DNA from: Leisingera aquaemixtae
GTDB lineage: Bacteria > Pseudomonadota > Alphaproteobacteria > Rhodobacterales > Rhodobacteraceae
Assembly (NCBI RefSeq): GCF_019801145.1
Contig: NZ_JAHVJQ010000004.1
Span: forward strand, 124,001-188,000
DNA length: 64,000 bases
Direction of reading: 5' to 3'
The notes below the pieces were generated by a model. It made no database searches. It was given only the letters and a program-made list of their open reading frames with translations, and was not told where the DNA came from. Shown here piece by piece: positions 42,948 to 51,481 of this stretch (position 1 is the stretch's first letter; every line of letters starts with the position of its first letter). A program made the translations under genes and the position numbers.

Positions 42948-44420
42948 TCAGACCGACATGCAGATGTATTTCATCTCCAGGTAATCCTCGATGCCGTGGT
43001 GGCTGCCTTCGCGGCCCAGGCCCGACTGCTTGACGCCGCCGAACGGTGCCACCTCGGTGGAGATGATGCCAGTGTTCACACCGACAATCCCGTATTCCAG
43101 CGCCTCGGCCACCTTGTACACGCGGCTGAGGTCCTTGGCGTAGAAATAGGACGCCAGGCCAAAGATGGTGTCATTGGCCATCGCGATCACCTCGTCCTCG
43201 TCCTCGAACTTGAACAGCGGCGCCAGCGGGCCGAAGGTTTCGTCCGTAGCAAAGGCCATGTCCTGGGTCGCGCCGGTGACGATGGTCGGCTGGAAGAAAC
43301 TGCCGCCCAGTTCTGACGGGTTGCCGCCCAAGATCACCTCGCCGCCCTTGGAAGTGGCGTCGGCAATATGCTCCTGAATTTTATCCACCGCTTCCATGTT
43401 AATCAGCGGGCCGAAGTGGATGTCTTCCTTGAGGCCGTCGCCGACGTTCATCTTCTCGACCGCGGCTTTCAGCTTTTCCGCAAAGGCATCGTAAACGTCG
43501 GCCTGCACATAGATCCGGTTGGCGCAGACGCAGGTCTGGCCGTTGTTGCGGAACTTGCACATGATGGCGCCTTCGACGGCGGCATCCAGATCGGCGTCGT
43601 CAAAGACGATGAACGGTGCGTTGCCGCCCAGCTCCATCGAGCATTTCATCACCGTGTCTGCCGCTTGGCGCAGCAGGATGCGGCCCACCTCGGTGGAGCC
43701 GGTGAAGGTCAGCTTGCGCACCGCGTCGTTCTCGCAGAACTCCTTGCCGATGTCGGAAGCGCGCGAGGACGGCACCACGTTGAACACGCCCGCCGGGATG
43801 CCGGCCCGGTCTGCCAGCACCGCCAGCACGATGGCCGACAGCGGGGTTTCGGCCGCGGGGCGGGCGATGAACGAACAGCCTGCGGCCAGTGCAGGGCCTG
43901 CCTTGCGGGTGATCATCGCGTTGGGGAAGTTCCACGGCGTGATCGAAGCGGCAACACCGATCGGCTGCTTCAGCACGGTGATGCGCTTGTCGCGCTGATG
44001 GCCGGGGATGGTCTCGCCGTAAATCCGTTTGGCCTCCTCCGCAAAGAACTCGATGAAGGAGGCGCCATAGGCGATCTCGCCGCGGGATTCCGCCAGCGGC
44101 TTGCCCATTTCGGCGGTCAGGATCACCGCCAGGTCTTCCTGGTTCTCCATCATCAGGTCGTACCACTTGCGCAGCACGTTGGCGCGCTCCTTGCCGGTCC
44201 ATTTGGCCCAGTCCTTTTGCGCGGCTTCGGCCTGGGCGATGGCGCCTGCCACTTGGGCGCGGCTGGTGTCGGCCACCTGGGCGATCACGTCGCCGCGGGC
44301 CGGGTTGGATACGTCAAAGGTGCCTTCGCCATCGGCAAACTTGCCGCCGATATAGGCGCGGGTTTCCAGCAGGCTGGGGTCTTTGAGCAGGGATTTCAGG
44401 TCTGTGATTGCGTCGAGCAT
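42948..44420 (-). CDS. gabD: Succinate-semialdehyde dehydrogenase (NADP+)
   Basis: A 490-residue aldehyde dehydrogenase that oxidises succinate semialdehyde to succinate in GABA and related breakdown. The catalytic Glu is in MELGGNAPF and the catalytic Cys in NNGQTCVCANRIYV, the pair of cysteines being typical of GabD. TPWNFPNAMITRKAGPAL and the tail FGGVKQSGLGREGSHHGIE-type region also match. The start at 44420 follows GGGAGG; the frame is open for 96 codons upstream but without support. It diverges from the hydrolase gene over a region with repeated operator-like sequence. Confidence 0.93.
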   Translation of the reverse strand: MLDAITDLKSLLKDPSLLETRAYIGGKFADGEGTFDVSNPARGDVIAQVADTSRAQVAGAIAQAEAAQKDWAKWTGKERANVLRKWYDLMMENQEDLAVILTAEMGKPLAESRGEIAYGASFIEFFAEEAKRIYGETIPGHQRDKRITVLKQPIGVAASITPWNFPNAMITRKAGPALAAGCSFIARPAAETPLSAIVLAVLADRAGIPAGVFNVVPSSRASDIGKEFCENDAVRKLTFTGSTEVGRILLRQAADTVMKCSMELGGNAPFIVFDDADLDAAVEGAIMCKFRNNGQTCVCANRIYVQADVYDAFAEKLKAAVEKMNVGDGLKEDIHFGPLINMEAVDKIQEHIADATSKGGEVILGGNPSELGGSFFQPTIVTGATQDMAFATDETFGPLAPLFKFEDEDEVIAMANDTIFGLASYFYAKDLSRVYKVAEALEYGIVGVNTGIISTEVAPFGGVKQSGLGREGSHHGIEDYLEMKYICMSV

Positions 44421-44476
44421 TGCGGGCCTCCCGGGTGTTCTGTTGCTGGAATGGAAATCAGCTGCGCATTGATATG

Positions 44477-44513
44477 TCCAGAAGGATTGATGAGTCCAGA
44501 ATTTGATCAAATT
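44477..44513. promoter_or_regulatory. Direct repeat TCCAGAA plus palindrome AATTTGATCAAATT between gabD and the hydrolase gene
   Basis: TCCAGAA occurs at 44477-44483 and 44495-44501, 18 bases apart, each followed by TTGAT. The second copy runs into the perfect 14-bp palindrome at 44500-44513. The site is 57-93 bases from the gabD start and about 90 bases from the divergent start. Confidence 0.45.
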
Positions 44514-44603
44514 TCCGGCAAAGAATTTTGGGTCAAGCAATTTGACATGTGCTGTGCCAGACTGTCTGGTAGCCGCAAAGAATAAGAACAGGGGAGATTG
44601 GGC

Positions 44604-45389
44604 ATGGAATTGGATGATGCCTATGCCAACGGGGCCTATATCGAGAATGCAGACAAGTACCCGCCGCGCTGGGCGGCCTCGGCGGAGGATTTCCGCAACA
44701 GCCTGCATGAGCGCGCCCGGCTGGATATCCCCTATGGCGAAGGGGCGCGGCAGTCATTCGACCTGTTCCTGCCGGAAGGCACGCCTAAGGGCCTGTTTGT
44801 CTTTGTCCACGGCGGCTATTGGCTGGCCTTCGACAAAAGCTCTTGGTCGCATCTGGCGCGCGGGGCGATGGCGCATGGCTGGGCGGTGGCGATGCCGTCT
44901 TATGACCTGTGCCCGGAGGTGCGGATTGCCGATATCACCCGTCAGATCGCGGCCGCGGTGACGCGGATTGCAGCGGAAGTGGACGGCCCGATTGCACTGG
45001 CGGGCCATTCGGCTGGCGGCCATCTGGTGGCGCGGATGCTGGACCGGGCGCTGTTGCCCGCGGAGGTGGGCGAGCGGATCAAGACGGTGATCCCGATCTC
45101 GCCGCTGGCGGATCTGCTGCCGCTGCTGCGCACCTCCATGAACCAGAAGTTCAAGATGGATTCGGCTGCTGCGGTGGCTGAAAGCCCGGTTGAGATGCAG
45201 GACCGCTATCCGGCGGAGGTGACGGTCTGGGTCGGCGGCGAGGAGCGCCCGGCGTTTCTGGATCAGGCGATCTGGCTGGTGGAGGCTTGGGGTGCGGACC
45301 ATGTGATCGCCTTTGGCAAGCACCATTTCAACGTGATCGATCCGCTGGCGGATCCGGAAAGCGACCTGGTGGCGCTGATCGTGAATTGA
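44604..45389 (+). CDS. Alpha/beta hydrolase, kynurenine-formamidase-like
   Basis: A 261-residue hydrolase. The oxyanion motif HGGYW (in FVFVHGGYWLAFD, near residue 71) and the nucleophile elbow GHSAGGH mark the BioH/kynurenine-formamidase-like esterase group. A late GKHHFNVID supplies the catalytic His, and the acid is likely in the ADLLPLL or EERPAF region. The ATG at 44604 has GGGGAG seven bases before it. It sits 212 bases upstream of creatinase. The substrate is uncertain: an N-formyl or ester compound. Confidence 0.75.
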   Translation: MELDDAYANGAYIENADKYPPRWAASAEDFRNSLHERARLDIPYGEGARQSFDLFLPEGTPKGLFVFVHGGYWLAFDKSSWSHLARGAMAHGWAVAMPSYDLCPEVRIADITRQIAAAVTRIAAEVDGPIALAGHSAGGHLVARMLDRALLPAEVGERIKTVIPISPLADLLPLLRTSMNQKFKMDSAAAVAESPVEMQDRYPAEVTVWVGGEERPAFLDQAIWLVEAWGADHVIAFGKHHFNVIDPLADPESDLVALIVN

Positions 45390-45400
45390 CCGCGGGCGGC

Positions 45401-45421
45401 GGCGGGCGGAAAACGCCCGCC
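45401..45421 (+). terminator. Hairpin after the hydrolase gene
   Basis: GGCGGGCG-GAAAA-CGCCCGCC, a perfect 8-bp stem 11 bases after the stop codon, without a T tract. It may limit read-through into creatinase. Confidence 0.4.
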
Positions 45422-45601
45422 CAGGGGTCCCGGCCCCAGCGCAAGACCGGGCCGCAAAAACTTCTTGCCAGAATCCCGTTTCCGCCGCATCTTCAGCGCA
45501 AGGGCCAGGCGATGGCGTCGCCGCATGGGATACATGGTGCCCCCACATTCCAAAACTGTCCTGAACGCCGGGACCTTTCTTGTAAGAAGGAAGGGTCTGA
45601 T

Positions 45602-46810
45602 ATGACTGCACGTCCTGAAATGTACCGTTTTCACAATGGTGAAAAGGCGCCGCTGCAATTCGCCGTCTCCGAATACGAGGCGCGGATCGCGGGCCTGCGC
45701 AAGATCATGGCCGACACAGGGGTGAGCGCTGCTGTCTTCACCTCGATGCACAACATCTCCTACTACTCTGGGTTCACCTATTGCGCCTTTGGCCGCCCCT
45801 ACGGCCTGGTAGTGACAGCGTCCGAGGCTGTGACCATCTCGGCCGGCATCGACGCGGGCCAGCCCTGGCGCCGCTCGTTCTGCGACAACATCACCTACAC
45901 CGACTGGCAGCGCGACAATTTCTGGCGCGCAATCAAGTCTGTAAGCGGCGAAGGAGTTGTGGTTGGCTACGAAAGCGATCACCTGACCCTGCTGCAGAAG
46001 GGCAAGCTGGAAGCCTTCCTGGCGCCGTCCAAGCTGGTTGACCTCTACGAGCCGACCATGCGCCAGCGGATGGGCAAATCCGCAGCCGAGCTGGACATGA
46101 TCCGGGCTGGTGCCGCGGTGGCCGACGTCGGCGGCTTTGCGATCCGCGAGGCGGTCAAGGAAGGCGCGCGGGAGATCGACGTGGCGATGGCTGGCCGCGA
46201 CGCGATGGAGCTCGAGATTGCCAAGCGCTTCCCGGATGCGGAATACCGCGACACCTGGGTGTGGTTCCAGTCCGGCATCAACACCGACGGTGCCCACAAC
46301 CCGGTGACGGGGCGCACCCTGCAGCGCGGCGACATCCTGTCCTTGAACACCTTCCCGATGATCTCCGGCTATTACACCGCGCTGGAGCGCACCATGTTCG
46401 TGAAGGAAGTGGATGCCGAGAGCCTGAAGATCTGGGAGGCCAACGTTGCCGCCCATGAATACGGCATCTCGCTCTTGAAACCGGGTGCAAGCTGCGCGGA
46501 AATCACTCATAAGATCAACGCCTTCTTCGAAGAGCGCGATCTGCTGCAGTACCGCACCTTCGGCTATGGCCACTCCTTTGGCGTGCTGTCCCACTACTAT
46601 GGCCGCGAGGCCGGGCTGGAGCTGCGCGAGGACATCGACACGGTGCTGGAGCCCGGCATGGTGATCTCGATGGAGCCGATGCTGACGATCGCCGACGGCC
46701 AGCCGGGCGCCGGCGGCTACCGTGAGCATGACATTCTGATCATCCATGAGGACGGCAACGAGAACATCACCAAGTACCCCTACGGGCCGGAGTTCAACGT
46801 TGTCGGCTGA
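45602..46810 (+). CDS. Creatinase (creatine amidinohydrolase)
   Basis: A 402-residue enzyme of the pita-bread fold that hydrolyses creatine to sarcosine and urea. It matches the Pseudomonas enzyme closely as remembered: TDWQRDN (100-106), WFQSGINTDGAHNPVTGRTL with the catalytic His at position 232 exactly as in the reference numbering, and FGYGHSFGVLSHYYGREAG near the C-terminus. Unlike prolidases and methionine aminopeptidases of the same fold it lacks the metal ligand set. The ATG at 45602 follows GGAAGGG. The sarcosine produced joins the betaine-demethylation route represented by gbcAB 13 kb downstream. Confidence 0.93.
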   Translation: MTARPEMYRFHNGEKAPLQFAVSEYEARIAGLRKIMADTGVSAAVFTSMHNISYYSGFTYCAFGRPYGLVVTASEAVTISAGIDAGQPWRRSFCDNITYTDWQRDNFWRAIKSVSGEGVVVGYESDHLTLLQKGKLEAFLAPSKLVDLYEPTMRQRMGKSAAELDMIRAGAAVADVGGFAIREAVKEGAREIDVAMAGRDAMELEIAKRFPDAEYRDTWVWFQSGINTDGAHNPVTGRTLQRGDILSLNTFPMISGYYTALERTMFVKEVDAESLKIWEANVAAHEYGISLLKPGASCAEITHKINAFFEERDLLQYRTFGYGHSFGVLSHYYGREAGLELREDIDTVLEPGMVISMEPMLTIADGQPGAGGYREHDILIIHEDGNENITKYPYGPEFNVVG

Positions 46811-46831
46811 GGCCGGCTGAACACGAAAATG

Positions 46832-46858
46832 CAGGGGGTGCCATGCGTGCACCCCCTG
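46832..46858 (-). terminator. Hairpin between convergent creatinase and PRMT-like genes
   Basis: CAGGGGGTGC pairs with GCACCCCCTG around a 7-base loop, a perfect 10-bp stem. On the minus strand it is followed by CATTTTC, on the plus strand by no T tract, so it probably serves the methyltransferase gene mostly. Confidence 0.55.
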
Positions 46859-46900
46859 TACACCCCTTGTGCACCGGGCAGGCGCCCTGCGGGTCCGGGG

Positions 46901-48133
46901 CTAGTGAAAGGCTTGGCCTTGGGGGCGAGCAAGCGCGGCCTCTGACGGCGGGCAAACCGGAGCCTGCGGAGCCGCCGGGCCGCCGTCGGCCAGAAGCTGG
47001 CGGTGCGCGTTCCATCCGCGGGTCATCCACAGGGTGGCGGAAGGCTGTTCCGCGGCGCGGGGCAGAGCATCCTGCACGGACAGGCTGAGCTGGGAGGCAT
47101 CGTGCTGCGCTGTCACGCGCAGGCGGTCCCCGGGTGCCGCCAGATGCGGATGATCCAGCAGGTAGGCGGTCCGCCCCCAATGGCCGCCGGAGTTCACTCC
47201 GTTCGACACCTGGATGCCGGGGGCCAGGTCCATTTCGAAACTGACAAGGACCGCATGGATGGTGCCTGCGGCTGCACAGGCGAGATCCGCTGTGGTGCGC
47301 CCCGGATTGATGTTTGGCCGGGTGAAGTCAAACGCGAACAGCTCTGCCGCCGGGCCCAAGGGGCGAAGCTTGCAAGCCTCGAAATCGTTCGGGGTGAGCT
47401 GCGCAACGCGGGCAAAATGGTGGAAGGCGCTGAGGTCGAAGCCCTCGGCCTCATGCGGCCGCCAGAGGTTCAGGAGGCCGGGGCTTTCCACCGGCCGGGC
47501 CAGCAAGGTTCCGCGCTCCGGGATCGCGCGGGCGTCCGGTTTGGCCAGCGCAGACATGGCATGGGTAAGGGTCGCAAGGGCGCCTTCGCCCAGCAGAACG
47601 GTATCGACGATTTCCGAGATCACCACATCTGCCTGCTCCGGAATGTCCGCGCCGACGACGATCTCATGCGACCATTTCGGGATGACGGTGATGCGGTCGC
47701 TCAGGCCGTTTGCCGCAATGACCTGCGTGGCGGCCTGGGCGATCAGCGGCTGCTGCTCGCAGGTGTAGACATGTTTCGCGCCCGCACGCGCCGCCAGCAT
47801 GGCGGTCAGGCCGGCGCCGCAGCCGATATCAAGCACCACATCGCCGGGCTTCACCTTGGCCGCGATGGCCTTGGCGTAGGCGCTGTTGCGTGCCGTGTCC
47901 GACAGCATCGGAAAATGCCAGCGGGGGACAAAGGTCTGGTGCAGCCGTTCCTGCAGGATCTGCGCTTCGTGGTGGCTGGGATCCAAGCTGAGCGCCTCAG
48001 AGAGCAGCTGCGAAGTTCGGATACCGCCATCACTCAGGGGGGCGGATTTAGCGGTTTGGACGAGGTCTTCCGCCTTCTGCGGTCCCGAATGGCCGAATTC
48101 CTGTGCCGGAACGGGTGTCTGTCTCTCAAGCAA
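46901..48133 (-). CDS. PRMT7-like protein arginine methyltransferase
   Basis: A 410-residue AdoMet-dependent methyltransferase. After about 70 helical residues comes WHFPMLSDTARNSAYAKAI, the entry helix of PRMTs, then motif I VLDIGCGAGLTAMLAARAG, post-I YTCEQQP and the double-E loop VISEIVDTVLLGEG, which resembles the human PRMT7 loop rather than the SExM form of PRMT1. The C-terminal beta-barrel follows and the last 40 residues are Ala/Pro-rich. The start appears to be TTG at 48133, with a stop codon in frame just upstream and GAGGA about ten bases before. Substrates are unknown; bacterial PRMTs are rare. Confidence 0.72.
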   Translation of the reverse strand: MLERQTPVPAQEFGHSGPQKAEDLVQTAKSAPLSDGGIRTSQLLSEALSLDPSHHEAQILQERLHQTFVPRWHFPMLSDTARNSAYAKAIAAKVKPGDVVLDIGCGAGLTAMLAARAGAKHVYTCEQQPLIAQAATQVIAANGLSDRITVIPKWSHEIVVGADIPEQADVVISEIVDTVLLGEGALATLTHAMSALAKPDARAIPERGTLLARPVESPGLLNLWRPHEAEGFDLSAFHHFARVAQLTPNDFEACKLRPLGPAAELFAFDFTRPNINPGRTTADLACAAAGTIHAVLVSFEMDLAPGIQVSNGVNSGGHWGRTAYLLDHPHLAAPGDRLRVTAQHDASQLSLSVQDALPRAAEQPSATLWMTRGWNAHRQLLADGGPAAPQAPVCPPSEAALARPQGQAFH

Positions 48134-48447
48134 TTTTTATTTTTCCTCATTTGAAGCAAATGCCACTGACCTGCATAATCGTCACGCGCATCTAACAAAT
48201 GATGAAGGAAAGGCCCGGGCTGCGAGAATGTCCGCCGGCACCCTTGGGTGGTGCCGGTGCTAAAGCGGCCTGAGAGCCCGATCCGCGGGCCAGCCAACTG
48301 AACGGAGGCAATTCAGCGCGGGCGGGCACAAGCGTTGCGCCGGGGTGGGTCTTGGGGCATATGTGCGCCACGGCACAGCCTGCCGATATGTTATCCTCTC
48401 GCAGCAGCGCGCGTATGTGCCGCCGCGAGGAAGAAAGAGCCACCGCC
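48134..48447. other. Intergenic region between divergent PRMT-like and pssA genes
   Basis: About 314 bases without a recognisable gene. It holds a hairpin CCGGCACC / GGTGCCGG (48235-48242 with 48250-48257). No convincing -35/-10 pair was found for either side. Confidence 0.5.
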
Positions 48448-49194
48448 ATGTATGATGCCCCGGAAAAGAAGAAATCCGAATTTGCGCTGATTCAGCTGAT
48501 GCCGAACCTGATGACAATCGGTGCGATCTGCGCCGGGCTGTCGGCGATCCGCTTTGCCATCTCCGGCAACTTCAAGCTGGCTGTGATGCTGATCCTGCTG
48601 GCGGCGGTGCTGGACGGGCTGGACGGGCGGCTGGCGCGGGCGCTGCGCAGTGTCAGCAAGATGGGGGCGGAGCTGGATTCGCTGGCCGATTTTCTGAACT
48701 TCGGGGTGGCGACACCGATGGTGATCTATCTGTGGGCGCTGCAGGACATGCGGGGCATCGGCTGGATCTCAGTGCTGGTGTTCTCGGTTTGCTGCGTGGT
48801 GCGGCTGGCACGGTTCAATGTCAGCAGCAAGTCGGAGGAGGAAGCGCCGAAGCTTCGCAAGGGTTATTTCGAAGGCATTCCCTCGCCCGCGGGGGCGCTG
48901 CTGGCGCTGCTGCCGATGTTTGCCTCCTATGCCTATGGCAGCCGCGAACCGGTGCTGCATGAGCTGCTGATCTGCCTCACCATGGTGCTGGTGGGGCTGG
49001 CAATGATCAGCCACATTCCGACCTGGTCGCCGAAAGCAGTTAAAATCTCCCGCGAGAATGTTAAGTACCTGCTTGTGGGCTTTGCCTTCATGGCTGCGGC
49101 ATTACTGACCTATGCATGGACGGTGCTGGTTGTGCTATGCCTCGGTTACGTTGCGATGGTGATTTGGGGGCTGGTTTCCAAGCCAAAAGACTAG
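48448..49194 (+). CDS. pssA: CDP-diacylglycerol-serine O-phosphatidyltransferase
   Basis: A 248-residue membrane enzyme that makes phosphatidylserine from CDP-diacylglycerol and serine. The CDP-alcohol phosphotransferase motif spans LDGLDGRLARALRSVSKMGA and continues ELDSLADFLNFG (DG-x2-AR-x8-G-x3-D-x3-D, near residues 57-80). About seven helices follow. The start at 48448 gives the family N-terminus MYDAPEKKKSEFALIQLMPN. pmtA follows after 25 bases, so substrate supply and methylation to phosphatidylcholine are linked; the decarboxylase gene is not in this window. Confidence 0.94.
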   Translation: MYDAPEKKKSEFALIQLMPNLMTIGAICAGLSAIRFAISGNFKLAVMLILLAAVLDGLDGRLARALRSVSKMGAELDSLADFLNFGVATPMVIYLWALQDMRGIGWISVLVFSVCCVVRLARFNVSSKSEEEAPKLRKGYFEGIPSPAGALLALLPMFASYAYGSREPVLHELLICLTMVLVGLAMISHIPTWSPKAVKISRENVKYLLVGFAFMAAALLTYAWTVLVVLCLGYVAMVIWGLVSKPKD

Positions 49195-49219
49195 CCCAAG
49201 ACGTCCGGGGAGGGACGAA

Positions 49220-49843
49220 TTGGATATCAAGGCAGTTGAAGAATCCTATGCGCGCTGGGCGCCGGTTTATGACAGGACGTTCGGCGCGGTGACGCGCTCT
49301 GGCCGCCGCAGGGCGACCCGTTACATCAATTCCCGAGAGGGCAAGGTTCTGGAGGTTGGGGTCGGCACTGGCCTTTCCTTGCAGCATTACGCGCCGCATC
49401 TGCAGGTGACCGGCATCGACTTCAGCCACGACATGCTGAAAAAGGCGCGGGGAAAGGTGCAGGAGCAGGGGCTGAAACAGGTCGAGGCGCTGCGGCAGAT
49501 GGATGCCCGGCAGCTGGATTTTCCGGACAATTCATTCGACACGGTGGCGGCAATGCATGTGCTGTCGGTGGTGCCGGACCCTGACAAGGTGATGCATGAG
49601 ATTGCGCGGGTGCTGAAACCCGGCGGCAAGCTGGTGGTCACCAACCATTTCAAGAGCGGCAAGGGGGTTCGGGCCTCGCTCGAAAAGCTGTCTGCGCCGC
49701 TGGCCAATGTGATCGGCTGGCATTCGGATTTCGCGCTGGAAACGGTGCTGCAGGAGGACCGGCTGCAGGTCGAGGTTCAGGAAAGCATCCCGCCCTTCGG
49801 GATGATGACATTCCTGGTGCTGGGCAAGCAGCAGACGATGTGA
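49220..49843 (+). CDS. pmtA: Phosphatidylethanolamine N-methyltransferase (PmtA, soluble type)
   Basis: A 207-residue AdoMet methyltransferase of the Rhodobacter PmtA type that turns phosphatidylethanolamine into phosphatidylcholine in three steps. Motif I is VLEVGVGTGLSLQHY, then VTGIDFSHDML, and PGGKLVVTNHF later. The N-terminal SYARWAPVYDRTFG is typical. A TTG start at 49220 is supported by GGGGAGGGA. A strong terminator follows. Confidence 0.9.
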   Translation: MDIKAVEESYARWAPVYDRTFGAVTRSGRRRATRYINSREGKVLEVGVGTGLSLQHYAPHLQVTGIDFSHDMLKKARGKVQEQGLKQVEALRQMDARQLDFPDNSFDTVAAMHVLSVVPDPDKVMHEIARVLKPGGKLVVTNHFKSGKGVRASLEKLSAPLANVIGWHSDFALETVLQEDRLQVEVQESIPPFGMMTFLVLGKQQTM

Positions 49844-49864
49844 AACACCCTGTTTCCGCAATGC

Positions 49865-49895
49865 AGCCCCGGGGGGATCCTCCGGGGCTTTTCTT
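49865..49895 (+). terminator. Rho-independent terminator of pssA-pmtA
   Basis: AGCCCCGG (49865-49872) pairs with CCGGGGCT (49882-49889), followed by TTTTCTTT. It lies 22 bases after the pmtA stop. Confidence 0.88.
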
Positions 49896-49949
49896 TGTGC
49901 GGCCTGTCTGCAACAGTGCGTCTGAAACGGGTGGAATTGCACCGCCCCA

Positions 49950-49976
49950 GGGGATGTAAAATCAATTTACATCCCC
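49950..49976. promoter_or_regulatory. Operator GGGGATGTAAA-N5-TTTACATCCCC over the promoter of the uncharacterised cluster
   Basis: Two perfect 11-base arms around ATCAA. The right arm contains TTTACA (49966-49971), a five-of-six -35 hexamer, followed after 18-19 bases by TTATTTA (49990-49996) as -10. A protein bound here would cover the promoter. The gene for the regulator is not adjacent. Confidence 0.72.
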
Positions 49977-50015
49977 ATATCAGGCTCAGTTATTTACAGG
50001 GAAGGAGCGGATGCG

Positions 50016-51098
50016 ATGAGTGTGTCCCAATTTGAAAAGATGGTGTCGGAAAGCCAGGACAAGGTCCGCGAGTCGCAATCCAAGATTGAGGCGCTGACGG
50101 CGCGGATCGAGGCCGCGCGCAGCAAGATCGAGGCGGGCGAGGATGCCAGCATCGACATCGAGAACGCGACGCTGGAAGACGTGCACGCGCATACCGAGGT
50201 GATGAACGCCAATATCGCCGAGCTGATCATGGGGCTGGATGATGTGACGGCGGCGTTCTCCAAGGATTTTGACGAGATGCGGTCCAAGACCGGCTGGGAG
50301 AGCTTTGTCGGCTTCTTCTCCAAGGGCAAGTCGGACTCGATGCGCCAGGAGCGGATGCGCACTGCCAATATCGACGACAAGCTGCAGGACCTGATCGCCA
50401 AGTCGGACGTGATCGTGAAGCTGCTGGAAGGCCAGCTGGCCACCTTGGAAGAGCAGCGCGAGAAGGTGCAGGTGAACCTGTCGGCCACTCTGGACGACCG
50501 CGAGTTCACCGTGCAGGAGCTGGAGGGCGTGCGTGCGCAGATCGTGGCGCTGGACCCGCAGATCATTGAGCTGGAGAACAAGATCTCGGTCGAGCAGGAC
50601 GCCGCCGCGCGCACCAAGCTGGAGACCGAGCTGGCCGAGATCAACGCCAAGTACAACGCGCTGGTGCAGGAGGAGCAGGTGAAGCTTGCGAAATCCCAGA
50701 CGCTGGAGCGCTATATCGAGAAGGGCAAGACCTGGGTCGACAGCCTGCAGAACCAGGCGGCGACGCAGATGGTGCTGATCAACAAGCTGCAGACGGACAC
50801 CCAGCAGCGGGTGGTGCTGTATGACGCGCTGACCAAATCGCTGAAGACCGCGCAGCAGCAGGATGTGGCGCACCGGATCAACGAGATCGGGGTGCAGACC
50901 GACAAGGAAGCCCAGACCGCAATGGCGGCGATCGGCACCGCGACCAACCAGAAGATGGCCGACATGCTGGAAGCGCATGAGGGCAACATGGTGTTCGCCC
51001 GCGACGTGCTGGAGAAGAAGGCCAAGGCGGATGAACGCTTTGCCCGCCGGTTTGCGGCAATTGTCGAGAAGCACGACAAGAACCTGTATGGGGGGTGA
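50016..51098 (+). CDS. Long coiled-coil protein, TelA/toxic-anion-resistance-like
   Basis: A 360-residue soluble protein that is almost entirely alpha-helical coiled coil, with one non-coil patch SKTGWESFVGFFSKGKSDSM (residues about 91-110). The order of helices and the stretch VVLYDALTKSLKTAQQQDVA with many Thr/Ala/Gln near the C-terminus recall the TelA family of tellurite/membrane-stress proteins, but I cannot confirm the family by eye. No membrane segment. GGGAAGGAG precedes the ATG. It is the first gene of the 50-57.8 kb cluster and its stop overlaps the next start (GTGA). Confidence 0.6.
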   Translation: MSVSQFEKMVSESQDKVRESQSKIEALTARIEAARSKIEAGEDASIDIENATLEDVHAHTEVMNANIAELIMGLDDVTAAFSKDFDEMRSKTGWESFVGFFSKGKSDSMRQERMRTANIDDKLQDLIAKSDVIVKLLEGQLATLEEQREKVQVNLSATLDDREFTVQELEGVRAQIVALDPQIIELENKISVEQDAAARTKLETELAEINAKYNALVQEEQVKLAKSQTLERYIEKGKTWVDSLQNQAATQMVLINKLQTDTQQRVVLYDALTKSLKTAQQQDVAHRINEIGVQTDKEAQTAMAAIGTATNQKMADMLEAHEGNMVFARDVLEKKAKADERFARRFAAIVEKHDKNLYGG

Positions 51099-51313
51099 GT
51101 GTGTTTAGGCTCTCCGAAGTCAACGGGTCTTTTCTCTACAGGGCCAGCACCTTAAGTGATTTCTATCTGCAGATAGCGCTTATGGCAGTTGCCATTTATT
51201 TCATCCCGTCTGAAAGCAATACCAAGTGGGCAATTTTCGCAGGTGGGGCGGTTGCTTCGTGGGGAAGCTATGCAAGGAAAGGAAAGGACAAAGAAGGCGG
51301 TCGAAATGACTAA
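51095..51313 (+). CDS. Small membrane protein of unknown function, lower G+C
   Basis: A 72-residue protein starting at a GTG that overlaps the previous stop. Two hydrophobic stretches (DFYLQIALMAVAIYFIP and WAIFAGGAVASWGSY) suggest a helical hairpin in the membrane, followed by a basic tail. Its G+C content is visibly below that of its neighbours, suggesting later arrival. I do not recognise it. The GTGA junction gives coupled translation. Confidence 0.5.
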   Translation: MSVFRLSEVNGSFLYRASTLSDFYLQIALMAVAIYFIPSESNTKWAIFAGGAVASWGSYARKGKDKEGGRND

Positions 51314-51392
51314 GACCAGTCAAGACTATGCTGTTCTTACAACTTGCATTTGCCCACGCTGGAAATTGAGTGTGCGGAACACAGGACAGTTC

Positions 51393-51475
51393 CCGGCCGC
51401 GGGTGGGGGTGTAGCGCCCGCCCGTGGGGGCGGCCGGGCGCTGTCCGTGCCGCAAGCGGCACGTCCGGAAAGGGG
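51393..51475. repeat. Structured GC-rich intergenic element
   Basis: Outer arms CCCGGCCGC and GCGGCCGGG enclose a GGGTGGGGG / CGCCCGCCC-like pairing. A second hairpin GTGCCG-CAAG-CGGCAC follows just before the ribosome site of the next gene. No T tract, so not a simple terminator. It sits where the low-G+C small gene ends. Confidence 0.5.
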
Positions 51476-51481
51476 AGCTGT

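Noticed and set aside
45573-45590. CC-T-TTCTT / AAGAAGG pairing that could hide the creatinase ribosome site
   Set aside because: The loop would be only two to four bases and the stem is A+T-rich and bulged; too weak to claim as a regulatory switch.
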